In this document: positions 34,309 through 43,439 of the stretch, one piece after another | Layout: each line of letters starts with the position of its first letter | How positions within the stretch are numbered: position 1 is the stretch's first letter | Source of the DNA: Candidatus Microthrix parvicella Bio17-1 | GTDB lineage: Bacteria > Actinomycetota > Acidimicrobiia > Acidimicrobiales > Microtrichaceae | Reading direction: 5' to 3' | Length of the DNA: 64,000 nt | Assembly: GCF_000299415.1 (NCBI RefSeq) | Contig: NZ_AMPG01000001.1 | Span: 1,636,237-1,700,236, forward strand | The notes under the pieces: model-generated | Database searches by the model: none | Seen by the model: only the letters and a program-made list of their open reading frames with translations | What the model was told of the DNA's origin: nothing | Position numbers and translations under genes: made by a program

Positions 34309-37300
34309 ATGCACGACGAGCCCCACATTGCCGAACGCCGTATCCGCCGTCTGTTGGAGGAGCGCATCCGGCCGGCCACCTACGGCCCGGGTGCGCCGCT
34401 GAGCCTGACGGCCCACCATGTTGCTGGGGAGCCCATCGCCGTGGTGGCTGCACAGCAGGCACACTACGAACCTTTCGCCATCGGCGACCCGTGGGGCCCC
34501 CCGTGGGGCACCACCTGGTTTCGGATGTCGGGCACGGTGCCGCCCGACATGGCCGGGCGACGGGTGGAGGCGGTCGTCAACCTCGGATTCATCTCGGGCC
34601 AGGTGGGGTTCAATGCCGAGGGAATGATCTGGCGCGACGGCGTCCCGGTGCACGGGTTGCACCCCGCCCGCCAATGGAGCCTGGTCAGCCCGCACGCCCT
34701 GGGAGGCGAGCAGGTGGACCTGCTGGTGGAGGCTGCGGCCAACCCCTTCGTCAACCTCAACGTGATCACTCGGTTGGGCGACGTGTTGACCGCCTCGAAG
34801 CAACCGCTGTATCGCCTGGCTCAGGCCGAGCTCGCACCCCTCAATACCGACGTGTGGAACCTGGCGTTGGAGATCGACTTTCTGGTCCGCCTTGGCTGGC
34901 AACTGGATACCGGTTCGGGCTCTCGCAAGCTGCGGATCATGCAGGCCCTGGGGCGCGCTGCCGATGCCCTCGATCTGGACAACATTGTCGGCTCGGCGAA
35001 GGCGGCACGCTCGGAGCTGGCCGAGGTGCTCGCCGCCCCGGCGGTCGCATCGGAGCACCGCTGCTTCGCCATCGGGCACGCCCACATTGACACCGCCTGG
35101 CTGTGGCCACTGCGCGAGACCCGCCGCAAGTGCGCCCGGTCGTTCGCCAACTCACTTGACCTGATCGACAACGACCCCGACTATCGCTTCGGTTGCTCCC
35201 AGGCCGTGCAGTACCAGTGGATGATCGACGAATACCCGTCGGTTGCCGAGGGCATCGCCCAGGCGGTCGCTGCGGATCGCTGGGTACCGCTGGGAGGCAT
35301 GTGGGTGGAGGCCGATGGCAACCTGCCCTCAGGTGAGGCGATGGCCCGCCAGTTCCTTCACGGCCAACGGTTCTTCCGAGAGCACTACGGCGTGACCTGT
35401 CGGGAGGCGTGGATCCCCGACGTGTTCGGATATCCGGCCTCGCTGCCGCAGATCTTTGCGCTGGGTGGCTCCTCCGCGTTTGTCACCCAGAAGATCTCAT
35501 GGAACCGCACCAACACCTTCCCTCATCACACCTTCTTGTGGGAGGGGCTGGACGGCACATCGCTGCCCACCCACTTTCCGCCCGTCAACACCTACAACGC
35601 TGAGATCGACCCAGGTGAGCTGGTGCCCGCCGCCCGCACGTTCGCAGAACGGGCGGTGGCCAACACCTCGCTGGTGCCCTTTGGTCACGGCGACGGTGGA
35701 GGCGGTCCCACCCGCGAGATGATGGCCCGGGCGCGCATCGCCGCCGATTGTGAGGCGATCCCCCGGGTGTCGATCGGCTCTCCCGCCGAGTTCTTCACCG
35801 AGGCGTTGGCCGAGCTGCCTGATCCGCCCCGCTGGGTGGGTGAGTTGTACCTGGAGATGCACCGGGCCACCTACACGGCCCAGGCCAAAACCAAGGCAGG
35901 CAATCGCCGAAGCGAGGCCCTGCTGAGAGAGGTGGAGTGGTGGGCGCTGGCAGCCGCAGGGGGCAGCCCCGGCGACGCCTACCCGACAGCAGAGTTGGAC
36001 GAACTGTGGAAGGAGACGCTCACCCTCCAGTTCCATGACATTCTGCCCGGCAGCTCGATCGCCTGGGTGCATCGCGAGGCCGAGGCAGGCTACGAGCGCA
36101 TCATCGGGCGCTGCGAGGCGCTGATCGCCGACTCGCTGGGCACAATCGCAGACTCGGTGACCGGGATCAGGGGCGGTGCGGCGGGCGGCTCTTCGACGTC
36201 GCCAACCAATGGAGTAGACGTCGCCACCGGCGTGTTGCTCGCCAACCCGGCGCCGCACCCCCGGGTTGGGGTGCACCTGGTCGACTGGCCCGACGGGGCC
36301 CCTCATCCGGCAGGGTCGCAACCCCTCGCAGACGGACGACTGGCCGTGGCGGCCGACCTCCCAGCGGGCGGCTGGGTGGTGCCGCCCACTGGTGGCGCCG
36401 CAGACCATGCCCAACACCGGGTACGGGTCGAGACCGATCCTGCCGGTGGTGGCAGCATGGACAACGGTCTGCTCACCCTCACCTGGGACACCCACGGTCT
36501 GGTCACGTCGCTGGTGGATCACCGGGTGCAGGGCGGTCGACAGGTGCTGCGGTCAGGCGAGCCGGGCAACGTGCTCGAGCTCTCCGAGGATCTACCGCTG
36601 GAGTTCGACGCCTGGGACCTGGAGGCCTACCACGCCAACTCGACCGTGACGCTCGCCGAGGCGGAACTGGTGGAGGTGGTCGATGCGGGTCCCCTGGTGG
36701 CCTCACTGAAGGTCACTCGCCGCCACAACACGTCGACGTTCACCCAGGTGATCCATCTCACTGCCGGCTCCGCCCGCGTTGACGTCGGGTACGACATCGA
36801 CTGGGCCGAGACCGACAAGGTGCTGAAGGTGGCATGGCCGGTGGACGTGCACACTCACGAGGTGGCCTCCGAAATCCAGTTCGGACACGTGGTGCGGCCG
36901 GTGCACCAGAACACGTCCTGGGATGCGGCCCGCTTTGAGTTCTGCGCCCACCGGTGGATCGACGCCTCCGAGCGGGGCTACGGCGTAGCGCTGTTAAACG
37001 ACGCCAAGTATGGCCACGACGCGCTGGACGGCACGCTCCGCCAGACGTTGCTGACCGCCTCCACCTACCCGGATCCAGCCGCCGACAAGGGTCACCACCG
37101 GTTCACGCTGGCGGTGCTGCCGCACCTCGGCGACCTCGTCGAGGGTGACGTCGTCGCCGAGGGCTGGCGCCTCAACAATCCGGTCCGAGCCATCCTCGCC
37201 CCCGGAGCAGCGGACGTTGCTGTTGTCGCTGCTCGCCGCGCTGCCCGCAGTGATGCTCCAACAGTTCCACCGGTGACCTGCGACATTCCGGGAGTCACCG

Positions 37301-37557
37301 TCGAGGCGGCAAAGGCCGCCGAGGACGGCTCGGGTGATCTGGTCGTCCGCCTGTCCGAGGTACACGGCGGCCGCGTTGCGGGCACCGTCACGCTCGGTGC
37401 CCCTGCCGCAACGGTGCAGGTCTGCGACCTCTTGGAGGACGAACTTCCGACCGACGATCCTCGGCGAGTCGGAACCGCGGCAGCGCTGCTCGACGACTTC
37501 ACCGTCAAGGCGACCCTTCATCCGTTCAAGGTGCTCACCCTTCGGTTCGCCAGGTAG
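34309..37557 (+). CDS. Alpha-mannosidase, glycoside hydrolase family 38
   Basis: 1082 residues, the usual length for bacterial GH38 of the cytosolic (MAN2C1-like) type; no signal peptide. Order: N-terminal beta domain, catalytic domain with zinc motif 'IGHAHIDTAWLWPLRETRRK' (His257, Asp261) and nucleophile Asp371 in 'EAWIPDVFGYPASLPQIFA', 'GHGDGGGGPTREM', a central helical domain ('RAYTAQAKTK'-like 'MHRATYTAQAKTKAGNRRSE') and C-terminal beta domains ending 'HPFKVLTLRFAR'. It removes alpha-linked mannose from oligosaccharides, probably in glycan salvage or turnover. Stands alone. Confidence 0.95.
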   Translation: MHDEPHIAERRIRRLLEERIRPATYGPGAPLSLTAHHVAGEPIAVVAAQQAHYEPFAIGDPWGPPWGTTWFRMSGTVPPDMAGRRVEAVVNLGFISGQVGFNAEGMIWRDGVPVHGLHPARQWSLVSPHALGGEQVDLLVEAAANPFVNLNVITRLGDVLTASKQPLYRLAQAELAPLNTDVWNLALEIDFLVRLGWQLDTGSGSRKLRIMQALGRAADALDLDNIVGSAKAARSELAEVLAAPAVASEHRCFAIGHAHIDTAWLWPLRETRRKCARSFANSLDLIDNDPDYRFGCSQAVQYQWMIDEYPSVAEGIAQAVAADRWVPLGGMWVEADGNLPSGEAMARQFLHGQRFFREHYGVTCREAWIPDVFGYPASLPQIFALGGSSAFVTQKISWNRTNTFPHHTFLWEGLDGTSLPTHFPPVNTYNAEIDPGELVPAARTFAERAVANTSLVPFGHGDGGGGPTREMMARARIAADCEAIPRVSIGSPAEFFTEALAELPDPPRWVGELYLEMHRATYTAQAKTKAGNRRSEALLREVEWWALAAAGGSPGDAYPTAELDELWKETLTLQFHDILPGSSIAWVHREAEAGYERIIGRCEALIADSLGTIADSVTGIRGGAAGGSSTSPTNGVDVATGVLLANPAPHPRVGVHLVDWPDGAPHPAGSQPLADGRLAVAADLPAGGWVVPPTGGAADHAQHRVRVETDPAGGGSMDNGLLTLTWDTHGLVTSLVDHRVQGGRQVLRSGEPGNVLELSEDLPLEFDAWDLEAYHANSTVTLAEAELVEVVDAGPLVASLKVTRRHNTSTFTQVIHLTAGSARVDVGYDIDWAETDKVLKVAWPVDVHTHEVASEIQFGHVVRPVHQNTSWDAARFEFCAHRWIDASERGYGVALLNDAKYGHDALDGTLRQTLLTASTYPDPAADKGHHRFTLAVLPHLGDLVEGDVVAEGWRLNNPVRAILAPGAADVAVVAARRAARSDAPTVPPVTCDIPGVTVEAAKAAEDGSGDLVVRLSEVHGGRVAGTVTLGAPAATVQVCDLLEDELPTDDPRRVGTAAALLDDFTVKATLHPFKVLTLRFAR

Positions 37558-37610
37558 CTCCGCACCCCGTGACGACCCCAACGCGCTGTGAACGGGCTGC
37601 CCTTCCCGGG

Positions 37611-38288
37611 TCAGTCGGCCTGGAGCGCCCCGTCCACGATGCGCACCGTGCGATCGCCGTAGTCAAGCACCCGCTCGTCGTGGGTGACGATGATGGCGGC
37701 GACGCCTCGACCCTTGATCTCACGTTCGAGCAGGTCCATCACCTGCTTGCCCAACTCCGAGTCGAGCGACGAGGTCGGCTCGTCCACCAGGACCAGCGAC
37801 GGGTCGTTCATCAACGCCCTGCCGATGGCCACCCGCTGCTGCTGGCCACCCGAGAGCTGGGAGGGCAGGCTGTCGCCCCGCTGACCCAGGCCGAGCTCAT
37901 CGAGCAACTCGTCGGCACGATCTTTGGCCTCGGAGTCGATTCGGGCGCCGCCAAACTGGCGGACAACCAAAAGGTTCTCACGGGCCGTGAGGAAGGGCAC
38001 GAGGTTGACCGACTGGAAAACAAAGCCCACCTGGTCCCGACGAAAATTGGCCAGGTCCTTGTCGTTCAGGTCGGTGATCTCGGTGCCGCCAACCCGCACG
38101 CTGCCGGAGGTTGGACGAAGCAACGCGCCGGCCACCGTCAACAGGGTGGTCTTGCCCGACCCGGATGGCCCGACCAGCAGCATCATCTCGTCCTCCGCCA
38201 CGGTCAGGGTCACGTCGTCAAGGGCCACCACCTGAGCCTCGTCGGCTCCATAAACCTTGCGGGCCTTGTCCAGTTCCAATGCGGGCAT
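37611..38288 (-). CDS. ABC transporter ATPase of an FtsX-type cassette
   Basis: 225 residues from the ATG at 38288 (MPALELDKARKVYGADEAQV). Walker A 'VGPSGSGKTTLLTVAGALLR', Q-loop 'GFVFQSVNLVPFL', signature 'LSGGQQQRVAIGRALMNDP', Walker B 'LVLVDEPTSSLDSELG' and 'IIVTHDERVLDYGDR'. This is the LolD/HrtA-like group. It is last in a three-gene unit, 5 bp after the second permease. Heme or lipophilic compound export is typical for relatives, but the substrate is not evident. Confidence 0.93.
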   Translation of the reverse strand: MPALELDKARKVYGADEAQVVALDDVTLTVAEDEMMLLVGPSGSGKTTLLTVAGALLRPTSGSVRVGGTEITDLNDKDLANFRRDQVGFVFQSVNLVPFLTARENLLVVRQFGGARIDSEAKDRADELLDELGLGQRGDSLPSQLSGGQQQRVAIGRALMNDPSLVLVDEPTSSLDSELGKQVMDLLEREIKGRGVAAIIVTHDERVLDYGDRTVRIVDGALQAD

Positions 38289-38293
38289 ACGCA

Positions 38294-39391
38294 CTATCCA
38301 ATCGCTTCGGCAGGGTCGATACGAAGAACTCGGCGCAGCGTGAACAGGCTTCCCAGCAGGGCGCTCAACAGCACGCCAACGGCGATCTGGACCAGCCGAG
38401 CGGGCACCAACCGAACCGGCAGGGTGGCGGGAAGCACGCTGACAAAGACGGCACTCAGCACAACGCCGAGCACCAACGCCACCACACTGACGCACACCGC
38501 CTGAACCGAAATACCAGCCAGCAGATCGCGCGTTCTGGCGCCAAGCGCCTTCAGCACCGCGTACAGGCCAACCCGTTCCAACGTGATCAGCGTAAAGAAC
38601 AGCGCCACCACCATGAGCGTGACCACGAAGGTGACGCCGATGATGCCCCGAAAGGTCGACGACTGCTGTTGGACCACCGGCAACGCCTGGATCGCCTGCT
38701 CCGGGGTGACGACATCGATGCCGTCCTCGCCGCCCAACCGACCGGCCAGTGCGTCCAACCCGCCGGTATCCAATGCCGTGTCGCTCGGTTGGACGACCAG
38801 CGCCTGGTCCACCCCGGGTGGTAACACGGCGGCAGGGTTGGCCTTCTGGACGATCTCACGCCACCGCTTGCTCGACAGCCAGACCGTCGGCGAGCCCTGC
38901 GACAGATCATCGACAACCTTCGACACTTCGACCGGCTCCGACGTGGGGCCAATCAACAATGTGTCGCCAACCTTGACGTCGTTTCGGTCGGCAAGGGCGG
39001 CGTCGATGACGGCATCATCGCTTGGAGGAGCGGGCAGCACGTCGGTGGGAAGGTCGTAACCGAACAACACAATGTCGACAACGTCACCGTCGACGTCCTG
39101 GGCGGTCGAGGCGATCTGGTTCAGCACGCCCACCTTGGCCACCCCATCGGCCTTCGCCAACACATCAGCCTGCTTCACGTCCACCCGCGAACGACCGATG
39201 AGTAGATCGCTCTGATCGGAGAAGACAAGCAACCGACCCTCGTGGGCGCGATAGGGACCGGTCTGGTTGAGCTCCAAGCCGTCAAGAAAACCGCCGAGCA
39301 CGACCAGCAACACGACGAGCATCGTCAGCGCGCCACCGACCGGAACGAACCGGCCCGGACGGCGCACCAACTCCTTGAAGAAGATCCCCAC
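38294..39391 (-). CDS. FtsX-family ABC permease (second of pair)
   Basis: 365 residues. Four membrane helices: one near residues 15-37 (FVPVGGALTMLVVLLVVLGG) and three at the C-terminus (GVTFVVTLMVVALFFTLITL, VSVVALVLGVVLSAVFVSVL, 'IAVGVLLSALLGSLFTLRRV'), with a ~220-residue extracytoplasmic domain between, as in HrtB/DevC-type permeases. It ends in 'RIDPAEAIG', a typical coupling segment. Works with the ATPase immediately downstream. Confidence 0.88.
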   Translation of the reverse strand: MGIFFKELVRRPGRFVPVGGALTMLVVLLVVLGGFLDGLELNQTGPYRAHEGRLLVFSDQSDLLIGRSRVDVKQADVLAKADGVAKVGVLNQIASTAQDVDGDVVDIVLFGYDLPTDVLPAPPSDDAVIDAALADRNDVKVGDTLLIGPTSEPVEVSKVVDDLSQGSPTVWLSSKRWREIVQKANPAAVLPPGVDQALVVQPSDTALDTGGLDALAGRLGGEDGIDVVTPEQAIQALPVVQQQSSTFRGIIGVTFVVTLMVVALFFTLITLERVGLYAVLKALGARTRDLLAGISVQAVCVSVVALVLGVVLSAVFVSVLPATLPVRLVPARLVQIAVGVLLSALLGSLFTLRRVLRIDPAEAIG

Positions 39392-39448
39392 AGCTAGTTC
39401 ACCCCCGCAGCGTCTTGTGGCACGTTGACACCCGACATCCGCATCGCG

Positions 39449-40633
39449 CTAGCGACCGCCTTTCGACGTGGCCCGCACCGGGTCGATGGCCAGCACCCGT
39501 CGCACCGCCCCGACCGACGCAACGAGGCCGATCACCACGATCAGGCCCACGGTCGCGGCCGTGGTCGAGGGGCTCAGCCCGGCGCCGAACACGTCCCGGG
39601 ACAGCGCCAGCAGGCCGGCGGTGACCGCCGATCCAATCAGCGCACCCAAGCCGACCACAACCAGTACCTGAATCAGCACGGAGGTGATCACATCACGGCT
39701 GCCCGCACCAACGGCCCGCAGCAGCACCAGTGCGTCCTCCTTTTGAACGGTGAGGATCAGGAAGAACACACCGGTGACGAGAGCAACAACGATGTAGAGC
39801 AGCAAATACAGAATGGTGAACGATTGCGTGATTTGGCCAACCCCTGGGAGCGCAGCCACCGCGTCGGCCCGGTCCAACGCCTCGATCCCATCGACCGACT
39901 CGTTCAACCTCTGGGCGACCTCGGCGGGTTCGGCTCCGTCGGCCACGGTCACTCCGATCAGCGATGGCGGCACGTCGACCGGCGAACCGGCACGCTCCTG
40001 AGACACCTTCACATAATCCTCGAACGGAACGTAGAGGGTCGGCAGCACGTTGAAGGCCGCGTCGTCTGCGCTGCCGACCACCGTGAAGGTCATACCTTCC
40101 ACTGCAACCTTGCGGCCGATATCGATCGGGGTGTCGAACGCCGACCCGCTGAACAAGGCTTCGCCCGGTGCCTTGGGAAGCCGGCCATCCGCAACCTTGG
40201 CCGGTACCGACGGCCCGGACGGGTCGCCGCCCACCAACTGCACGTCCAGCTCAGCGCCGCCGGATTGAGCGCCGCCGGATTGAGCGCCGCCGGATTGAGC
40301 GCCGCCGGACCCGTCGCCCGGGGCCGCCGATCCGATCAGACGTGCGGTGAATACGCTCAGGCCGATCGGCGAGGTGGCGGCAACGCCCCCCACCGCTGCA
40401 ATCTCTTGTTGCGCCCCGGGCCGCAACACGCTGGTCGCCGGATTGCTGCGAGCCTGCTGGTCGTAAACGAACACCTGGGCCGAGGACGACTCGAGACCTC
40501 CGGTCAGGCCGCTGGTCAAGGTTCCCGCCACGGCCTGGAAGAACAGCAACAACAACACCAGCAATGCCACGGCCAACGTCAAGAGCGAGAACCGGCCGAG
40601 TGACCGGCGGATCTCCTTGAACGCTACGAACAT
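39449..40633 (-). CDS. FtsX-family ABC permease (first of pair) with Gly-Ala-Gln-Ser repeat
   Basis: 394 residues. N-terminal helix 'FSLLTLAVALLVLLLLFFQA', a large outer domain, and three C-terminal helices (FTILYLLLYIVVALVTGVFF, VLIQVLVVVGLGALIGSAVT, 'TTAATVGLIVVIGLVASVGA') ending 'VLAIDPVRATSKGGR'. The outer domain holds a tandem GGAQS repeat encoded by 15-bp units (40253-40310). Two different FtsX permeases with one ATPase suggest a heterodimeric exporter. First gene of the unit. Confidence 0.88.
   Translation of the reverse strand: MFVAFKEIRRSLGRFSLLTLAVALLVLLLLFFQAVAGTLTSGLTGGLESSSAQVFVYDQQARSNPATSVLRPGAQQEIAAVGGVAATSPIGLSVFTARLIGSAAPGDGSGGAQSGGAQSGGAQSGGAELDVQLVGGDPSGPSVPAKVADGRLPKAPGEALFSGSAFDTPIDIGRKVAVEGMTFTVVGSADDAAFNVLPTLYVPFEDYVKVSQERAGSPVDVPPSLIGVTVADGAEPAEVAQRLNESVDGIEALDRADAVAALPGVGQITQSFTILYLLLYIVVALVTGVFFLILTVQKEDALVLLRAVGAGSRDVITSVLIQVLVVVGLGALIGSAVTAGLLALSRDVFGAGLSPSTTAATVGLIVVIGLVASVGAVRRVLAIDPVRATSKGGR
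40253..40310. repeat. 15-bp tandem repeat inside a permease gene, about 4 units
   Basis: Units begin at 40253, 40268, 40283 and 40298 (AGCGCCGCCGGATTG; the last diverges after 11 nt). The unit is a multiple of three, so copy changes lengthen a Gly/Ser/Gln loop without breaking the frame. Confidence 0.95.
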
Positions 40634-40796
40634 GTGTGCCAGGTGATCACGGGGGGAGGACGCTTCCTGGTCGGTGACGCTTTGGCAAGCTACGACAGGG
40701 GCGACGGCTCAACCAACCTCATCGAATCACTGTTCTTGGCGGGAGGATTTGGTGAGATTGGTTGAACTCTCTTCCGAGCGTGGGCACACGAATACC

Positions 40797-40802
40797 CATA
40801 AT
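40797..40802 (+). promoter_or_regulatory. Candidate -10 box for the carotenoid oxygenase gene
   Basis: CATAAT (5 of 6 to TATAAT) ends 8 nt before the ATG at 40811; no ribosome site between. No clear -35. Confidence 0.45.
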
Positions 40803-40810
40803 CTGCTCCA

Positions 40811-42256
40811 ATGGCACCAGCAACTGCACCATCGGTCGCGAACCTCGCCTCGACGGTCACCAACGCCGCCGACCAACCAGACCTTCGCGGCAACCTCATG
40901 CCGGTCCGCTCCGAAATCGACATCGACGGTTGCCACGTGGATGGGACCATCCCAACAGGCTTGCGGGGCAGCTTCATCCGCAACGGGCCCAACCCGGCAT
41001 TCGAACCGCTGGGCAGCTATCACATGTTCGACGGGGACGGCATGCTGCACGGGATCACCTTCGGCGACGACGGTGTGTCCTACCGCAACCGTTGGATCCG
41101 CTCGCGGGGTCTGGGTGCCGAGCTCGCTCACGGCGCCGCCGTCTACCACGGCCTGGCCGAGGTGATGAGCTTCCCCGACCCGAAACTCACCGGCGACGCG
41201 GGACCGTTGAAGAACCCGGCCAACACCCACATCATCGAACACGCCGGAAGGCGACTGGCGCTTTGGGAGGGCGGGCCACCCACCGAGGTCGACACCAACC
41301 TCGACACCCTGGGCGAATACGACTTCGGCGGCAGGCTGGTCGGGGCGATGACCGCCCATCCCCGCATCGACCCCCGAACCGGCGAGATGTGCTTCTTTTC
41401 ATACTCGTTGTTCGAACCCTACCTGCGCTACCACGTGGCCGACTCGACCGGAGCGCTGGTGCACAGCGTCGATCTCGACCTACCCGCGCCCGTCATGATG
41501 CACGACTTCATCATCACCGAGGAACACGCTGTGTTTCTCGATTCGCCCATCGTGTTCGACCTCGAGAACCTGGGCACCGGGCCCATGGTCAACTGGAAGC
41601 CCGAGAACGGCACCCGCATCGGCGTCATGCCTCGCCGGGGCACCAATGCCGACCTGCGTTGGTTCGAGATCGAGCCCGGCCACGTCCAGCACTTCTGGAA
41701 CGGCTGGGCCACGGGCAACCGGATCGAGTTCTCGGGCTCTCGCCTGGCCGACCCGAACTTCGGAATCGATCCCACTTCGCCACTGGACGAGCAGGCCGCC
41801 GACAATCAGCCGGGTCGTCCGGCCAGGTACTGGGTCGACCTGGACTCGGGTTCCGCCGGTTGGGAACCGAGCGATGATCTGCCCGGTGACTTCTGTCGTA
41901 TCAACGACGCGTACACCGGCGTACCAAACCGCTACGCCTATATGTCGGCGTTCGGCGGCAGCGTCGGTAACCAGGGCGACTTCGACACCATGGTGGCCTA
42001 CGACCAATCAACCGGCGAGCGATCAATGTGGCACAGCGGCGCCGGGGGCCATGTGGGCGAATCGGTCTTCGCTCCCGACCCGGCCGGAACCGCCGAAAAC
42101 GACGGCTGGCTGATCAACGCCGTGTACTACGAGGGTGGCGACCGCACCGACGTGTGTGTGCTGGACGCCCGAGATGTCGAAGCCGGGCCCATCGCCCGCG
42201 TGACCATGCCCCAACGAATCCCCTTTGGATTTCACGCCAATTGGTTTGGGGCCTGA
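40811..42256 (+). CDS. Carotenoid cleavage oxygenase (RPE65/CCD family)
   Basis: 481 residues from the ATG at 40811. A non-heme iron dioxygenase that cleaves carotenoids or stilbene-like compounds. The four iron-binding His are visible: His183 (MTAHPRIDP), His231 (PVMMHDFIIT), His294 (HVQHFWNGWA) and His475 (PFGFHANWFG), with 'GSFIRNGPNPAFEPLGSYHM' and 'HMFDGDGMLHGITF' at the N-terminus. Cytosolic. No carotenoid synthesis gene is nearby, so the substrate is open. Divergent from the FtsX cassette, convergent with the ABC-2 permease. Confidence 0.94.
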   Translation: MAPATAPSVANLASTVTNAADQPDLRGNLMPVRSEIDIDGCHVDGTIPTGLRGSFIRNGPNPAFEPLGSYHMFDGDGMLHGITFGDDGVSYRNRWIRSRGLGAELAHGAAVYHGLAEVMSFPDPKLTGDAGPLKNPANTHIIEHAGRRLALWEGGPPTEVDTNLDTLGEYDFGGRLVGAMTAHPRIDPRTGEMCFFSYSLFEPYLRYHVADSTGALVHSVDLDLPAPVMMHDFIITEEHAVFLDSPIVFDLENLGTGPMVNWKPENGTRIGVMPRRGTNADLRWFEIEPGHVQHFWNGWATGNRIEFSGSRLADPNFGIDPTSPLDEQAADNQPGRPARYWVDLDSGSAGWEPSDDLPGDFCRINDAYTGVPNRYAYMSAFGGSVGNQGDFDTMVAYDQSTGERSMWHSGAGGHVGESVFAPDPAGTAENDGWLINAVYYEGGDRTDVCVLDARDVEAGPIARVTMPQRIPFGFHANWFGA

Positions 42257-42278
42257 GCGGGCCCCGACAACCCGGGAA

Positions 42279-43439
42279 TCACATCGCCCTCGAGAGCGAC
42301 CGCTGCAGCAGCCACGCGCCCAACGGCAACAGCAGCGCTGTCATGGCGACCAGCACGCCAAGCTGCGGGAGCACGTCGGCTACGCCCCCGCCGCGTCGCT
42401 GGATCTCGGCGTACGCCTCGTAGGCCCAGCGGTGCGGCGTAAGCGCCGAGACCACCGTCAGCGAGCTGGGGAACAGCTCGATGGGCAGCATCGAGCCCCC
42501 AAGCCCGGCCACCACCAACCCCAACCCAATGCCCAACCCACCGGCGGCGTTGGCATTGTCCATGAGCGACCCCAGCACCATGGCAGCCGCGGCGCTGACC
42601 CCGGCGAACGAAGCGACCACCAAGCCCGTGGCCAGGGGATCACCCCAGTTCACGCCGAACAGCACAGCGGTTCCCACCACCATGTACAAGCCCTGGGTCA
42701 AGGAGATCACAAACCGACCCAGCACCTCACCGCCAATCACCTGGCCTGCGGTCACCGGGGCCGACAGCTCGCGTCTGGTCACCCCCAGCTCACGCGACTG
42801 GATCAGCATCGCCGATCCGGTGAGCGCCGTGAGAAACATGAACAGTGACAGTTGCTGCGCTGCGCCGAGATCGAACTCTCCCAGCCCGGCAAACTCGTCG
42901 CCCAGATCCTGCCCCACCAGGGAGACCGTCAGGGACGGCCCAACACCGTCCACCTTGTCGAGCGAGCGCTTCGCCTCGCTTGGCCCGACCCCCGCGTCGG
43001 TCATCGCCCGCACCGCCGCCCGGTTGTTGGACAGGGTGGCGAGCACCGACTGCACCGTGGCAACACTCGCCTGACCGTTGGCCTGGCTGCCGGGGATCAC
43101 GGTCAGCTGCACCGATTGGCCGGCGGCCCACCTGGCCTCGTGGGTTGGCGACACCAGCACGGCGACGTCGGCCCGGCCCCTGGCCACCACCTCGCGAGCA
43201 GTACCCGCACCGTCGAGGCGATCAACCGCCAGGTCCTGTCGCTTCAGCCCTGCGCTCACCTCCTGGGCCAACGGCCCGGAACCAACCAGCATCACCCGGC
43301 CGGCCGACCCCGAATCGCCGAACTGCAGGCCGATGGCCACCACCAGCAACATGGGTAGAACCAGCACGAAAAAGAAGTTGGACCGGTCACGAAAGAACCT
43401 CCTGAGCGAGGTGGTTCCGATGGCCAGCACCGCGCTCAT
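42279..43439 (-). CDS. ABC-2 type permease (second of pair)
   Basis: 386 residues. N-terminal helix 'RSNFFFVLVLPMLLVVAIGL', a ~150-residue outer domain, then five helices (AQQLSLFMFLTALTGSAMLI, 'VVGTAVLFGVNWGDPLATGL', 'AAAAMVLGSLMDNANAAGGL') as in the ABC2_membrane_3/NatB type. 'VTRRELSAPVTAGQVIGGEV' is the typical cytosolic loop. Overlaps the first permease gene by 4 bp. Part of an ATPase-permease-permease exporter. Confidence 0.9.
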   Translation of the reverse strand: MSAVLAIGTTSLRRFFRDRSNFFFVLVLPMLLVVAIGLQFGDSGSAGRVMLVGSGPLAQEVSAGLKRQDLAVDRLDGAGTAREVVARGRADVAVLVSPTHEARWAAGQSVQLTVIPGSQANGQASVATVQSVLATLSNNRAAVRAMTDAGVGPSEAKRSLDKVDGVGPSLTVSLVGQDLGDEFAGLGEFDLGAAQQLSLFMFLTALTGSAMLIQSRELGVTRRELSAPVTAGQVIGGEVLGRFVISLTQGLYMVVGTAVLFGVNWGDPLATGLVVASFAGVSAAAAMVLGSLMDNANAAGGLGIGLGLVVAGLGGSMLPIELFPSSLTVVSALTPHRWAYEAYAEIQRRGGGVADVLPQLGVLVAMTALLLPLGAWLLQRSLSRAM